In this document: piece after piece, positions 9,937-21,093 of the stretch
Position numbering within the stretch: the stretch's first letter is position 1
Layout of the letters: every line of letters begins with the position of its first letter
Origin: Agaricus subrufescens
Lineage: Eukaryota > Basidiomycota > Agaricomycetes > Agaricales > Agaricaceae
DNA length: 64,000 nt
Assembly: GCA_029945375.1 (NCBI GenBank)
Contig: CM057065.1
Span: forward strand, 1 to 64,000
Direction: 5' to 3'
Made by a program: the position numbers and the translations under genes
Notes under the pieces: generated by a model
The model's database searches: none
What the model was told of the DNA's origin: nothing
Seen by the model: the letters and a program-made list of their open reading frames with translations, nothing else

Positions 9937-12171
9937 CTTCTTGAACCACAACCACTACCTTCCTGTTTTGGAAGTCTCAGTGGAAGTGCTTGAGAGGCAA
10001 TACATAGCGTCCACATTGTCTTTATGGATATGCGCGAGGATTTTGACAACGGCAACTGGTCTACGGACAATGATGACCAGCTTCCCCCTCAACTGGAGGC
10101 AGTGGTGCTCAAAACACCGATGACTCCAAAGGCGACTTGTCTTGAGAAGATGAAGTCACATTTACAGTCCAAAGGCAAGCTTACTGATGCCGTTTGGGCC
10201 GCCACCACCACCCCCACTCCTGTGGGCCCTTCGCAAGCATCGGCAACACTGTTGTCATATGCAACTCAGAGTCCGCACACTCCCAAGCAGACTGGAGCTC
10301 CAGCTGCTTCCCCTTCCCCCTCCCAGGCCTCTTCAATCTTTTCACCATCCGTGGTGACAGGAAAGAAGAACTGTCTCGCCTTGTCAATTGCTACGGTGGC
10401 CGACCTCATCAACCAGATGGCCCTGGATGCAGACTTTGCAGCTTACGCTGCTGAAGTCTTGCATCTAATTTATCAGATCCTCAACTCGCCTGCCCACAAA
10501 CAGGTAGAGTTCATGAACATGACCGGTTTGTTGTCTTTCAAAGTCGCTCTGGCCATGATAATCACACAGACTGGCCCACCCCCTCCATCCCCAGTCAAGC
10601 CCACCACCCCCCTTCCCCCTCCTGCTCTGATCACTCCCTCTAGACCCCAGTCCCCAATGGCCGAGGTCAAACATGAGGCTGCTGCGCTGCAGCCAAAGAA
10701 AGTCCAGGTCCAATCCCCACCTGGCCCCACTCCTAAATCCGCCGCTTCTCGAAAGCGTGCCCCAGCTGCTCCCGCAGCTGTCTGAGCACCTCTGAAGAGC
10801 ATCCTCAAGGTGAAGCCGGCCTCCATTCCCTCCTCCCCCAAGGCCCCTTCCCCCGCCACCGCTCCTGCTGTGTCCAAGCATACCCCGGCATGCAAGGGCA
10901 AGCATACAACTCACGGCATCTCAAGGCAAGGCGTTCACATTACCCCCCCGGCCAGATCTAGCATCCGAGCTATTAATATCACCCCCAAGGTTCTTCGGGA
11001 GTGCAATCGCCACCTCAAGGACGACCTCAAGGCCGAGGTCATTCTGGAATCTTCCTCTGACATGGCAACGGGTATCTTCATAGCTGCGTCCCGAGTCCTA
11101 TCCCACCCTGAGTCTGCGTGCGTCCTTAGGCACATCCGCCACCTCGTTGATCCCAATGGCCTTGTCCTGCTTCAGGCCACCACTCCCTCTTCCACGTCGT
11201 ACTTGAAGATAATTGACGTACCATTAGTTCTGGCCCCTCCCGCCACCTGGATTCATGCACTATGCACAATTCACCTGTAGGTCATGCCCTGTCACATCAC
11301 CTCAAGCATGCCGCCCACTTTATGAGGACGTCATGCCACACGGACACTTGTGTCGCCTGGCTTGATATTTCAGATTCCATCTCAGGCCGTACGGCCCGTG
11401 ACTACATTGGTAAGCACGTCCTCATAGGCGGGCATAACTGTCAAATCCGGGGTGCTGCACTCCGGCCCAGCTCAGTGCTGTGCACTCGCTGCCAGCAATG
11501 GGGCCACCACGCTGAGGTATGCCATTCCAAAGGTATCCGATGCCCTCACTGTGCGGGACCGCACTCTGTGGAGTCCCATGTCCAGGCTTCGATTGCAATG
11601 AAGAAAAATCCCGACGACCGCCACTGCGCGAATTGTTCCGCTGCCAAGAAGAGCAAGACCTCGCACTCCATGACGGACAAATCCTGTCCATTCTGGGACA
11701 ACTGCTTCAACCTGGACTGGATCCGATGCCAGTTCCCATTGAAGAAGTAGTTGACTGTCATGGCCAGCTTTGGGAGCTGCAGCATGCGTGCCCACCATTT
11801 TCCTTTGCTCTCTTCATTTGCTTCAGAAACTGCTGGTCGGAGGCTGGTGTATACGGGGTGGAGATGCTTCGGGATGTTGGCTTGAGCTTATAGCTTGTCA
11901 CGGCTTGGGGTAGGATCCACTTCACCATTTTCTTTTATATGTTTTGTTTTTTCTTTTCTCATATGCGCTTGACCTCGTCGCGCGGATACGGTTTCTCCCC
12001 CGCCCATGTATAGTTTGACTCCATGTATGCGTCTAGTGGCCACACCAGGATACGCGTTATGGCATCCTTATTAGTGTTGTAAGCCTGGAGTATCTAACCG
12101 GATGTCGTATAGCAGCATTAATAGAAGGTCCACCGAGAGGTGCCGTTGATTACAAAAAAAAAAAAACTGGA
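9937..12171 (+). mobile_element. Full-length ORF1-only LINE in Copia gag
   Basis: Starts near 9,937 with the conserved CTTCTTGAACC leader and CTTCC...GGAAG hairpin and ends in a 13-A tail. The Copia sequence CTGGACAAGAC lies at both junctions (just before about 9,931 and from 12,172), an 11-bp target duplication. About 420 bp of 3' UTR follow the ORF1 stop at 11,750. There is no room for and no trace of endonuclease or RT coding sequence. Confidence 0.85.
10024..11750 (+). pseudogene. LINE ORF1 (gag-like, zinc-knuckle protein), interrupted
   Basis: Begins at ATG (MDMREDFDNGNW). The N-terminal half is Pro/Ala/Ser-rich with a short helical domain (DFAAYAAEVLHLIYQILNSPAHKQVEF). A TGA at 10,783-10,785 is followed in the same frame by the second half (KHTTHG, INITPKVLRECNRHL) up to a deletion near 11,270 that shifts frame. 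The zinc-binding C-terminus (CTRCQQWGHHAEVC, CPHCAGPH, HCANC, CPFW) then runs to the stop at 11,750. Such CCHC-bearing ORF1 proteins coat LINE RNA in the known families. Apart from the TGA and the deletion the frame is open. Confidence 0.8.
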
Positions 12172-13945
12172 CAAGACCACAATCCACCAGGCCTTTGTTA
12201 CTGAGGATATCCAGTGAAGGAAACGTGCTCAGGACGCCTTGGGAGGCTCCCAGGCCCTAGCAGCACGTTCTGGCTTCAAAAATGCGTCAGAGACCTGCGA
12301 TTTCTGTGGGAGGACTGGTCACAAGGTGGCTAACTGCTGGATGTTTGAAAAGGCGAAGAAACGCACTCAGGAGGACGCTCAGAAGCCCAGAACTCGAGGA
12401 AACAAGGCCAACAAGGCCCAGGACAGCTCCAATGACTCCCCCACCGCTTCCGGAAGCTCTAGCTCGACTCCTGGTGCTGAAAAAGCGCAGAGTGTGAGAA
12501 TTTGCTGGAAATGCAAGTGCTCCCCCCTACCTCTTCCCCTTCGCTCTCTGCCCCTGCAGCTCGATGCTGACTTCCACTGGCTTGCAGATACAGGGGCCAC
12601 TTCTCATATGACCCCCCACAAGCATTGGTTCAAAACCTACTCCCCCCATCGCATTCCCATTCGCTTAGCTGATAATTCAGTTGTCTACTCTGCTGGGGTG
12701 GGGTCTGTGGTCTTTGAGCCAGTTTTGAGCGGAAAAGTGGCTAGAGCGGTCGAGTTTACTAGAGTTTTGCATGTTCCTGCTCTCCGCAGTAATCTGCTGT
12801 CTTGTCTATACCTTTTTTTTTTTTAATCAGTGGCACCTCTCGGTAGACCTTTTATTAATGTAGCTATATGACATCCGGTTAGATACTCCAGGCTTACTAC
12901 ACTAATATGGATGCCATAACGTGTATCCAGGTGTGGCTGCTAAATGCATACATGGAGTCATTCTTACATGGGCGGGGGAGAAGCCATATCTGCATGATGA
13001 GGTCAAGCACATATGAGAAAATGAAAAAACAAACATATAAAAGAAAATGTTGAAGCAGATCCTACCCCAAGCCGTGACGAGCCTTAGCTCAAGCCAACAT
13101 CCCAAGGGGTCTCCACCCCATATACACCAGCCTCCGACCAGCGGTTTCCAAAGCGAAGCAAATGTAAAAGTGAGGGAAAATGGTGGGCACACATGCTGCA
13201 GCTCCCGAAGCTGGCCATGACAGTCGACTACTTCTTCGATGGGAACTGGCGACGGATCCAGTCCCAGTCGAAGCGATTGTCCCAGAATGGACAGGACTTG
13301 TCCGTGGTGGAGTGCACAGTCTTGCTCTTCTTGGCAGCGGAACAATTTGCGCAGTGGCGGTCGTCAGGATTCTTCTTCATCGTGATCACAGCCTGAATGT
13401 GGGACTCCGCAGAGTGCAGTCCCGCGCAGTGAGGGCATCGGATACCCTTAGAACAGCATACCTCAGCATGGTGACCCCAACACTGGCAGCGAGTGCACAG
13501 CACAGAGCTGGGCTGAGGTGCAGCGCCCTGGATTTGACAGTTCCGTCTGCCTATGAGGACGTGCTTACCAATGTAGTCGCAGGCCATATGGCCCGAGATG
13601 GAATCCGAGATATCGAGCCAAGTGACACAAGTGTCAGCATGGCGTGATGTCCTCATGAAGCGGATGGCATGCTTGAGGTGATGTGACAGAGCGTGACCTA
13701 TGGGGGAATTGTGCATGGCGACGGTGAAGGCGTCGCACTGCATGTGAATCCAGGTGGCAGGGGGAGCTGGAACGAGTGGTACATCGATTATCTTCAAGTA
13801 TGACGTGGAAGAGGTGGTGGCCTGGAGTGGGACAAGGCCATTGGGATTGACAAGGCAGCAGACGTGCCTAAGGATGCACGCAGACTCGGGGTGAGAGAGG
13901 ACTTGGGAAGTGGCTATGAAGATGCTGGTAGCCGTCATCATCACT

Positions 13946-16182
13946 TCTTGAACTCAAACCACTACCTTCCTCTTTTGGAAGTCTCAGTGTAAGAGCTATG
14001 AGTAGCAATAAACGCAGTGATATGGACACATCTGGCGACTGGTTTGAAGACACTGCCCCCGCCATCTCTGATACGGACTTCAAACGCCTCCTCGCGGAGG
14101 CGCAGGAGTCCACGTCTCGTATAATGGCCGAGGACAACCCACTGCCCAAGCCAAAGACACGCGCTGAGAAGATGCATGCAAAATTTGGAAAGGCCATTGC
14201 TCACGACAACCCCCCGCTCCCCACCACCCCGGTAACCCCCACCCCCTCGTCCTCTTGCCAGGGCAGGGGAATGACACCTGAGCACTTGACGAACCTCCTT
14301 AATTTGCCAGCGCTCTCCACTGCCTCAAGAGCCACTTCAATCTACTCGCCATCTCAGGTACCTGGAAAGAAGCACCGCCTGGCCAACATGCTGTTGACAG
14401 CCGCTGATATCATGCAGACCACCTCCCCCGACGAGAACTTTGTTGGTTATGCCGGCGAACTTCTCCGCCTTATCTTCATTATCTTGCGGAGTGGTGCCCA
14501 CAAGAACTTGGAATTTCAAAACATGACCGGTAACAACTTGTTCGAAGTCGCACTGGCCATGCTCATTGCTCAGGCTGGACCACCGCCCCCCTCCCTGGTC
14601 AAGCCCACCACCCCCCTCTTCCTCCCTTCCACCCCGGTCATTCCCTCAAGTCACCCCCGGTCCCCAATGGCCGAGGGCAAGGTAGCTACCCCGGTCCCAA
14701 AAAAAGTCCAGATCCAGTCACCTGGGTCCACACCCAAGCAAGCCGCTTCTGGAAAGCGTGCCCCGGCTGCGCCCACAGCTGTTTGAGCACCTTCCAAGAG
14801 TAACCTCAAGGCCAAGCCGGCCCCCGTCCCCTCTCTTCCAAAGGCCCCAGCTCCCTCCTCTGCCCCCACTGTGTCCCGCCGTGCTCCTGCACACAAGGGC
14901 AAGCACACCAGCCACAGTGCTTTGTGCCGTGGTGTCCTCATTCACCCTCTGGCCAGGTCTTCGATCCGTGCTATTAATATCACTCCCAAAATCCTCCAAG
15001 AGTGTAACCATCACCTCAAGGATGACCTCAAGTCTGAGGTCATTCTGGAATCTTCTGTCAACTCGGCCTCCAGCATCTTGATTGCCGCTTCCCAGGTTCT
15101 TTCTAAACCCGAGTTTGCATGCATGCTTAGGCATGTACGCCGCCTCGTTGATCCCAATGGACTGGTCCCCCTCCAGTCTGCCACTCCTACCTCCACATCC
15201 TATCTCAAGATCTTGGATGTACCACTCATTCTGGCCCCCCCTGCCTCATGGATCCAAGTGCAGCGCGAGGCATTCACCATTGCGATGCACAACTCACCAG
15301 TGGGTAAACTTTTATCTGCTCACATCAAGCACACCATCCGTTTCATGTGGACATCACGTAAGTCCAACACTTGCATTGCTTGGGTCGATATCACAGACTC
15401 TGTCTCGGGCCGCACGGCCTGGGACTTTATTGGTAAGCACGTCTTCATTGGCGGGCACAACTGTCAAATCCGCGGCGCTGCCTCGTGGCCCAGTTCTGCT
15501 CTCTGCACTCAGTGCCAGAGGTGGGGCCACCATGCAGATGTATGCCGCTCCAAGGGCATATGCTGTCCTCATTGCGCAGGCCTGCACTCAGCCAACTCGC
15601 ATGTTCAGGCATCCATAGCGATGAAGAGGAATCCGGACAACTGCCACTGCGCCAACTGCTCTGCAGCAAAGAAGAAAAACTCAGTGCACTCCAGCACGGA
15701 CGCTTCGTGTCCATTCTGGAATAATCGTTTCAATCGGGATTGGCTGCGGCGCCAGTTCCCATTGAAGAAGTAGTAAGAGTCATTCCTTATTTTGGGAGCA
15801 TGCGCTGTCAGCACCCATCACTTTCCTTCGCCATTTTGTCTGCGATCGTAAACCGGCTCGACAGAAAATCAGGGCTGTATCCAGGTCTATATGTAGGTGA
15901 TATGTGTTTGTTTGAGCCAAGGCTCGCTTCACTCGCCTTATTATGTATGGACCTATCATTTTTTTTCCTTTATGATTTGTTTTTCTTTTCTCTCCTCAAG
16001 GCGATGATTTTTCTGCCGGATACATATAAATTTTGTTGTTCGGGGCTTAATGTTTTCTCAATTTTGGCAATGTGTCATGGCAGCTGTATTCTTGTAGTGT
16101 GCCCAGATTATCTACCTGGATGTCCTATAGCTACTTGAATAGAAGGTCCACCAAGAGGTGCCATTGATATTAAAAAAAAAAA
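13946..16182 (+). mobile_element. Full-length ORF1-only LINE nested in another LINE
   Basis: Begins with the CTTCTTGAAC leader and hairpin and ends in an A tail at about 16,170-16,182. The flanks ATGCTGGTAGC (left) and ATGCCGGTAGC (right) are an 11-bp target duplication with one mismatch. It belongs to a different sequence subfamily from its neighbours: its ORF1 N-terminus is MSSNKRSDMDTSGDWFED and its 3' UTR is clearly diverged, yet overall layout and length are the same. Confidence 0.85.
13998..15773 (+). pseudogene. LINE ORF1, one in-frame TGA
   Basis: 592 codons from ATG at 13,998 to the stop at 15,773, open except for one TGA at 14,784-14,786. That TGA is at the same place relative to the protein as in the copies at 10.0 and 17.2 kb. 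Domains: an acidic N-terminus, a helical segment (NFVGYAGELLRLIFIILRSGAHKNLEF is the conserved core region), a Pro/Ala-rich linker containing the TGA, a basic domain (INITPKILQECNHHLKDDL region), then three zinc motifs (CTQCQRWGHHADVC, CPHCAGLH, HCANC...CPFW). It ends LRRQFPLKK. The TGA may be a decayed CGA codon or a real boundary between two products. Confidence 0.75.
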
Positions 16183-18150
16183 AATGCCGGTAGCTATGTC
16201 AGAGGAAGATTCCAGAACAACCTCGGCCTTGAGGTTGTCCTTGAGGTGCCGGTTACATTCCCGAAGAACCTCAGGTGTGATATTAATAGCACGGATGCTA
16301 GATCTGGCTGGGGGAGTGATGTGGATGCCTCGCCTTGAGACGCCATGAGTTGTGTGCTTGCCCTTGCGCACCGAGGCACGTTTGGACACAGCAGGGGTGG
16401 TGGCAGGGGAAGGGGCCTTGGGAGAGGAGGGGATGGAGGCCGGCTTCACCTTGAGGATGCTCTTCAGAGGTGCTCAGACAGCTGCGGGAGCAGCTGGGGC
16501 ACGCTTCCGAGAAGCGGCGGATTTAGGAGTTGGGCCAGGTGGGGATTGGACCCGGACTTTCTTTGGCTGCGGTGCAGCAGCCTCATGTTCAACCTCCGCC
16601 ATCAGGGACCAGGGTCTAGAGGGAGTGGTTGGAGCAGGAGGGGGAAGGGGGGTGGTGGGCTTGACTGGGGAAGGAGGAGGCGGGCCAGTCTGCGCAATAA
16701 TCATGGCCAGAGCGACTTCAAAGGATGACGAACCGGTCATGTTCATGAACTCTACCTGCTTGTGGGCAGGCGAGTTGAGAATCTGATAGATCAGACGCAG
16801 GACTTCAGCAGTGTAAGCTGCAAAGTCTGCATCTGGGGGCATATGGTTGATGAGGTCAGCCGCCATGGCGATCAACGAAGTGAGACAATTCTTCTTTCCT
16901 GGCACTGCGGTCGGCGAGAAGATTGAAGAGGCCCGAGAGGGGGAAGGGGTAGCAGCTGGAGTGCCAGTCTGCTTGGGAGTGTGCGGACTCTGAGTTGCAT
17001 ACGACAATGGTGTTGCCAATGCTTGCGAAGGGCCCACAGGAGTAGGGGTGGTGGCGGCGGCCCAAATGGTGTCAGTAAGCTTGCCTTTGGACCGTAGATG
17101 TGACTTCATCTTTTCAAGATGAGTTGCCTTTGGAGTCATCGGTGTTTTGAGCACCGCTGCCTCCAGCTGTGGGGGAAGCTGATCGTCGTCGTCTGACGTC
17201 CAGTTCCCGTTGTCGAAATCCTCGCGCATATCCATAAAGACCTATGTATTGCCCCTCAAGCAGAAACACTGAGACTTCCAAAAGAGGAAGGTGGTGGTTC
17301 TGGTTCAAGAAGCGGTTCTTGTCTATACCTTGCACAGCACAAGAATTTCATTATCACAATTTCTGCTCGTTCTATGGCCTTCTGCTGCAAGGGAACAACG
17401 CTTTTCACAGCCACCATCCATCCCAACAACTCTGCTGAGCTAGATGGCTCAACTTTGACCTCGGAGGCCGCTTTTTCGGTCTCTACACTCCCCTGTGACC
17501 TCTCCCTATGGCATCGTCGCTTTATTCACCATAATTATGCTGATGTGAGGTCTATGGTGAACAAGGAGCTTGTTACAGGCCTCAAAATTGACTCTAAAGC
17601 GTCCCCTGACCCTATTTGTGAGCCCTGCCTTGCTGGCAAGATGCATTCACTTCCTTTCCCCTCCTCTACCAGCCATAATCGATCCCCACTCGAGCTGGTG
17701 CACTCAGACCTCCACGGACCGCTCCCAGTCGCTTCCCACTCAGGCTACAAGTACTGGATAACGTTTATAGACGATGCAACGCGTTTCCGGGCTGTATATC
17801 TGCTGAAAAGCAAGTCAGAGGCCTTTGAAGTGTTCAAAATCTACAAATCTTGGGCTGAAAACCAACTAGGAGTGAAAATGCACGCTCTACAGGACAATAA
17901 AGGTGGTGAATACATGTCTAAAGCATTCCTGGCCTTCACGGAGCAATGTGGCATCGATAGGAGGCATTCTACTTGCAACAGGCCTCAGCAGAATGGTCTA
18001 GCTGAAAGGGCTAACAGAACTATGGGGGAAAGGATCACTGCAATGCTCTCTGAGTCGAAATTGCCCCCAAGTTTCTGGGGTGAATGCATCTCTTCTATGG
18101 TGCATGTATGGAATAGGCTTCCTACGTCGTCTCTCCCTGGTTCTGCACCC

Positions 18151-18433
18151 TTTTTTTTTTTTTTTTTGTATCAATGGCACCTCTCAATGGACCTTCTATT
18201 CAAGTAGCTATAGGACATCCAGGTAGATAATCTGGGCACACTACAAGAATACAGCTGCCATGACGTGTTGCCAAAATAGAGAAAACATTAAGCCCCAAAC
18301 AACAAAATGTAAACATATCCAGCGGAAAAATCATCACCTCAAGGAGAGAAAATAAAACAAATCATAAAGGAAAAGAAAAGATAGGTCCATACGTAATAAG
18401 GCAAGCAAAGCGAGCCGTGGCTCAAACAAACAC
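18151..18433 (-). mobile_element. 5'-truncated LINE copy, 3' end only
   Basis: About 280 bp on the minus strand: poly(T) at 18,151-18,167 followed by the complement of the family 3' UTR. The Copia sequence GGTTCTGCACCCTT on the left recurs as GGTTCTACACCCTT on the right, a 14-bp target duplication with one mismatch. Severe 5' truncation with an intact tail is the signature of target-primed reverse transcription. Confidence 0.85.
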
Positions 18434-18825
18434 ATGGTTCTACACCCTTCCAAGCATTCTATAAGCGAAAACCCGACATTTCCCACGAGTATGGGGGTGC
18501 ACTGCCTCTGTGCATATACAGCGAGATAAACGCAATTCCCTTCAGCCTCACTATGAAAAATGCGTTTTCATAGGCTATCCTACTGGCTACAAGGGCTGGA
18601 AGTTCTATAACCCAGTCACCAAGCGTTCAATCATCTCTGAAAGGGCAGAATTCGATGAAAGGTACTTCCCTGGCACTTCTAGACCTCAACTCTATGCTAT
18701 TCCTTCATTTGCTGGCCCTCTCAGCTCTCCTGAGACTCCTCTCGCTTCAGAGCCCTCTCCAGCGCTCCCCTCATCGCATTTCGACTTCCCACCTCTTCAG
18801 GATGAAGGGGGTGGTATCTGCACAT

Positions 18826-21093
18826 CCCTTCTTGAACCGCAACCACCACCTTCCTGTTTTGGAAGTCTCAGTGGAAGTGCTTGAGTAGGAATATACTGTG
18901 TCTACAGCATTTGCTATGGATACGAGAGAGGATTTTGATAACGGAGGGTGGTCTATGGACGACAATGCGCCACTCCCCGAGGTTCTACAGGCTGCGGTCC
19001 TCAAAACACCACAAACCCCCAAGGTGACTCATCTTGAGAAGATGAAGTCTCATTTACGGTCCAAAGGCAAGTTAACTGATGCTGTTTGGGCCGAACATAC
19101 TACCCCCACTCCTGCTGGCCCTTCGCAAGCATTGGCAATGACCCTGTTGTCATACGCATCTCAGAGCCTGCACACACCTGGTAACCCCCCGGCTACCCCC
19201 TCCCGCACCTCTTCAATCTTCTCGCCCTCTGCGGTGCCTGGAAAGAAGAACAGACTCGCCTCCATGCTGGCCACCGTGTCCGACATGGTCTGCTCCACCG
19301 CCCCAGGCAATGACTATGTGGCTTACGCCTCAGAGTTGTTGATCCTGACCTACAAGCTCCTCAACTCACCTGCCTACAAGCAGCTCGAGTTCCAGAACAT
19401 GGCTCACTCGACCTCATTCGAGGAAGCACTAGCTATCATCATCGCGCAGACTGGCCCGCCCCCTCCATCCCCAGTCAAACCCCCCGTCCCCATCCCTTCA
19501 GCCCCAAGTGCTCCTGAGTCTCGACCCCAGTCCCCAATGGCCGAGGTTGAGCATGAGGCTGCAGCACCTCAGCCAAAGAAAGTCCAGATCCAATCGCCAA
19601 CCGGATCCACTCCTAAACCCGCCGTGACTTGGAAGCATGCCCTGGCTGTGCCCGCAGCTGTTCAAGCACCTCCTAAGTCCACTCTCAAGGCCAAGCCGGC
19701 TCCCATCCCCTCCTCCCCCAAGGCCCCGGCTCCTTCCATTGCCCCTGCTGTGTCCAGGCGTACGCCAGCGTGCAAGGGCAAGCATATGACTCATGGCGTG
19801 TCTTGCAAAGGTGTCCACATCACCCCCCCAGCCGGATCTAGTATCCGCACTATTAATATCACTCCGGAAGTCCTGCTGGAGTGCAATCACCACCTTAAGG
19901 ACAATCTCAAGTCTGAGGTCGTTCTCGAAAGTTCCATTGACTCAGGTACTGGCATCTTTATTGCCACCTCCCGGGTACTCTCCCATCCTGAGTCCGCATG
20001 TGTGCTCAGACACATACGCTGCCTCGTCGGCCCCAACGGTCTTGTCCCCCTCCGGGCTGCCACCCCCACCTCCACATTGTATCTTAAGGTGATCAATGTA
20101 CCTCTCATCCCGGCTCCCCCTGCCTCTTGGATCGTCACACAGCGCACCGCCTTCGTCGCTGCTATGCAAAAATTGCCCATCGGACAATCTCTTGCCCGAT
20201 ACGTCAAACACACAGTCCAGTTCATGTGGACTTCAAAACATTCTGACACCTGCGTTGCATGGGTGGACATTCAAGACTCTGTCTCGGGCCGCATGGCCCA
20301 CGACTTCATTGGTAAGCATGTCCTCATTGGAGGGCGCAACTGTCAAATCCGAGGTGCTGCACCCCAGCCCAGCTCCATCCTCTGCACTCACTGTCAGAGG
20401 TGGGGTCATCATGCTGACGTATGTCGCTCTAAGGGCATACAGTGTCCACACTGCGCGGGTCCACACACTGCCGACTTGCATATCCAGGCTGCAATTGCTA
20501 TGAAGCGCAATCCCGATGATCATCATTGTGCCAACTGTTCCACCAGCAAGAAGAAGAAGACGGCACACTCCACAACGGACACTTCGTGTCCATTCTGGAC
20601 CAATAGGTTTGACCGGGACTGGCTCTGCTGCCAGTTCTCATTGACAAAGTAGTCAGCTGTCATGGTCGGTTTCGGGAGCTGTTGTATGTGCACCCACAAT
20701 TTCCACTCATCTTTTCGATATTGCTATCTTGTTCACGTTTGGAACCGCTAGTCGGAGGCTGGTGTATATGGGGCGGAGTACTATGGGGATGTTGGCTTGA
20801 GCTAAGGCTTGTCACGGTCTGTAGATTTCTTTGCTTCATCATTTTATTTCTTTTGTTTTGTGTGTTTGTGGTTTGGGTTCTTCGAGCGCTTGACCTCATC
20901 GCGCGGATACGTTTCTTTCCTGCCCATGTAAGAGTTCGATTTTGTATGCATCTGGGGGCCACACTTGGATATGTGTTAAGGCATCTGTATTAGACTAGTA
21001 AGCCCTGAGTATCTAACCGGATGTCATATAGCTAGTTTAATAGAAGGTCCACCGAGAGGTGCCATTGATTATAAAAAAAAAAAATAAAAAAAA
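18826..21093 (+). mobile_element. Full-length ORF1-only LINE with open ORF1
   Basis: Leader with the conserved hairpin at about 18,832-18,870, ORF1, about 430 bp of 3' UTR, and an interrupted A tail ending at about 21,093. The Copia sequence GGGGGTGGTATCTG stands on both sides (18,808-18,821 and 21,094-21,109), a 14-bp target duplication. It has the best-preserved ORF1 of the family in this window. Confidence 0.9.
18916..20652 (+). CDS. LINE ORF1 protein, uninterrupted
   Basis: 578 codons from ATG (MDTREDFDNGGWSMDD) to TAG at 20,650-20,652; the frame is open slightly upstream but only through non-ATG codons. Layout: an acidic N-terminus; a helical domain (DYVAYASELLILTYKLLNS) around residues 130-170; a Pro/Ala/Lys-rich linker to about residue 300; a basic segment (INITPEVLLECNHHLKDNL); a globular region with SDTCVAWVDIQDSVSGRM; and a zinc-rich C-terminus with CTHCQRWGHHADVC, CPHCAGPH, HCANC and CPFW. 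Where three sister copies have TGA, this copy has CAA (19,663-19,665). Expected role by analogy with LINE ORF1 proteins: RNA binding and particle formation. No endonuclease or RT domain is present. Confidence 0.8.
   Translation: MDTREDFDNGGWSMDDNAPLPEVLQAAVLKTPQTPKVTHLEKMKSHLRSKGKLTDAVWAEHTTPTPAGPSQALAMTLLSYASQSLHTPGNPPATPSRTSSIFSPSAVPGKKNRLASMLATVSDMVCSTAPGNDYVAYASELLILTYKLLNSPAYKQLEFQNMAHSTSFEEALAIIIAQTGPPPPSPVKPPVPIPSAPSAPESRPQSPMAEVEHEAAAPQPKKVQIQSPTGSTPKPAVTWKHALAVPAAVQAPPKSTLKAKPAPIPSSPKAPAPSIAPAVSRRTPACKGKHMTHGVSCKGVHITPPAGSSIRTINITPEVLLECNHHLKDNLKSEVVLESSIDSGTGIFIATSRVLSHPESACVLRHIRCLVGPNGLVPLRAATPTSTLYLKVINVPLIPAPPASWIVTQRTAFVAAMQKLPIGQSLARYVKHTVQFMWTSKHSDTCVAWVDIQDSVSGRMAHDFIGKHVLIGGRNCQIRGAAPQPSSILCTHCQRWGHHADVCRSKGIQCPHCAGPHTADLHIQAAIAMKRNPDDHHCANCSTSKKKKTAHSTTDTSCPFWTNRFDRDWLCCQFSLTK

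Larger units (their letters stand above)
12816..17326 (-). mobile_element. Full-length ORF1-only LINE (minus), split by another copy
   Basis: Runs from the leader at about 17,326 leftwards to the poly(T) at 12,813-12,826; positions 13,946-16,182 are a second LINE inserted into it. The Copia sequence CTTGTCTATACC flanks both ends (before 12,816 and near 17,326), a 12-13 bp target duplication. ORF1 starts at ATG 17,235, has an in-frame TGA at 16,474-16,476, and continues open to 16,195. It resumes at 13,944 and ends with CPFWDNRFDWDWI...LKK-type sequence near 13,228. The single TGA is its only coding defect that I can see besides the insertion. Confidence 0.85.

Noticed and set aside
10465..10914. 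Minus-strand Gly-rich frames opposite LINE ORF1
   Set aside because: Shadows of the Pro/Ala-rich linker on the coding strand; they recur at every ORF1 copy for the same reason.
13180..13647. Plus-strand 155-codon frame inside the minus LINE copy
   Set aside because: Antisense of the zinc-knuckle region; the same shadow appears at 11,472-11,798 and 22,732-23,055 opposite the other copies.
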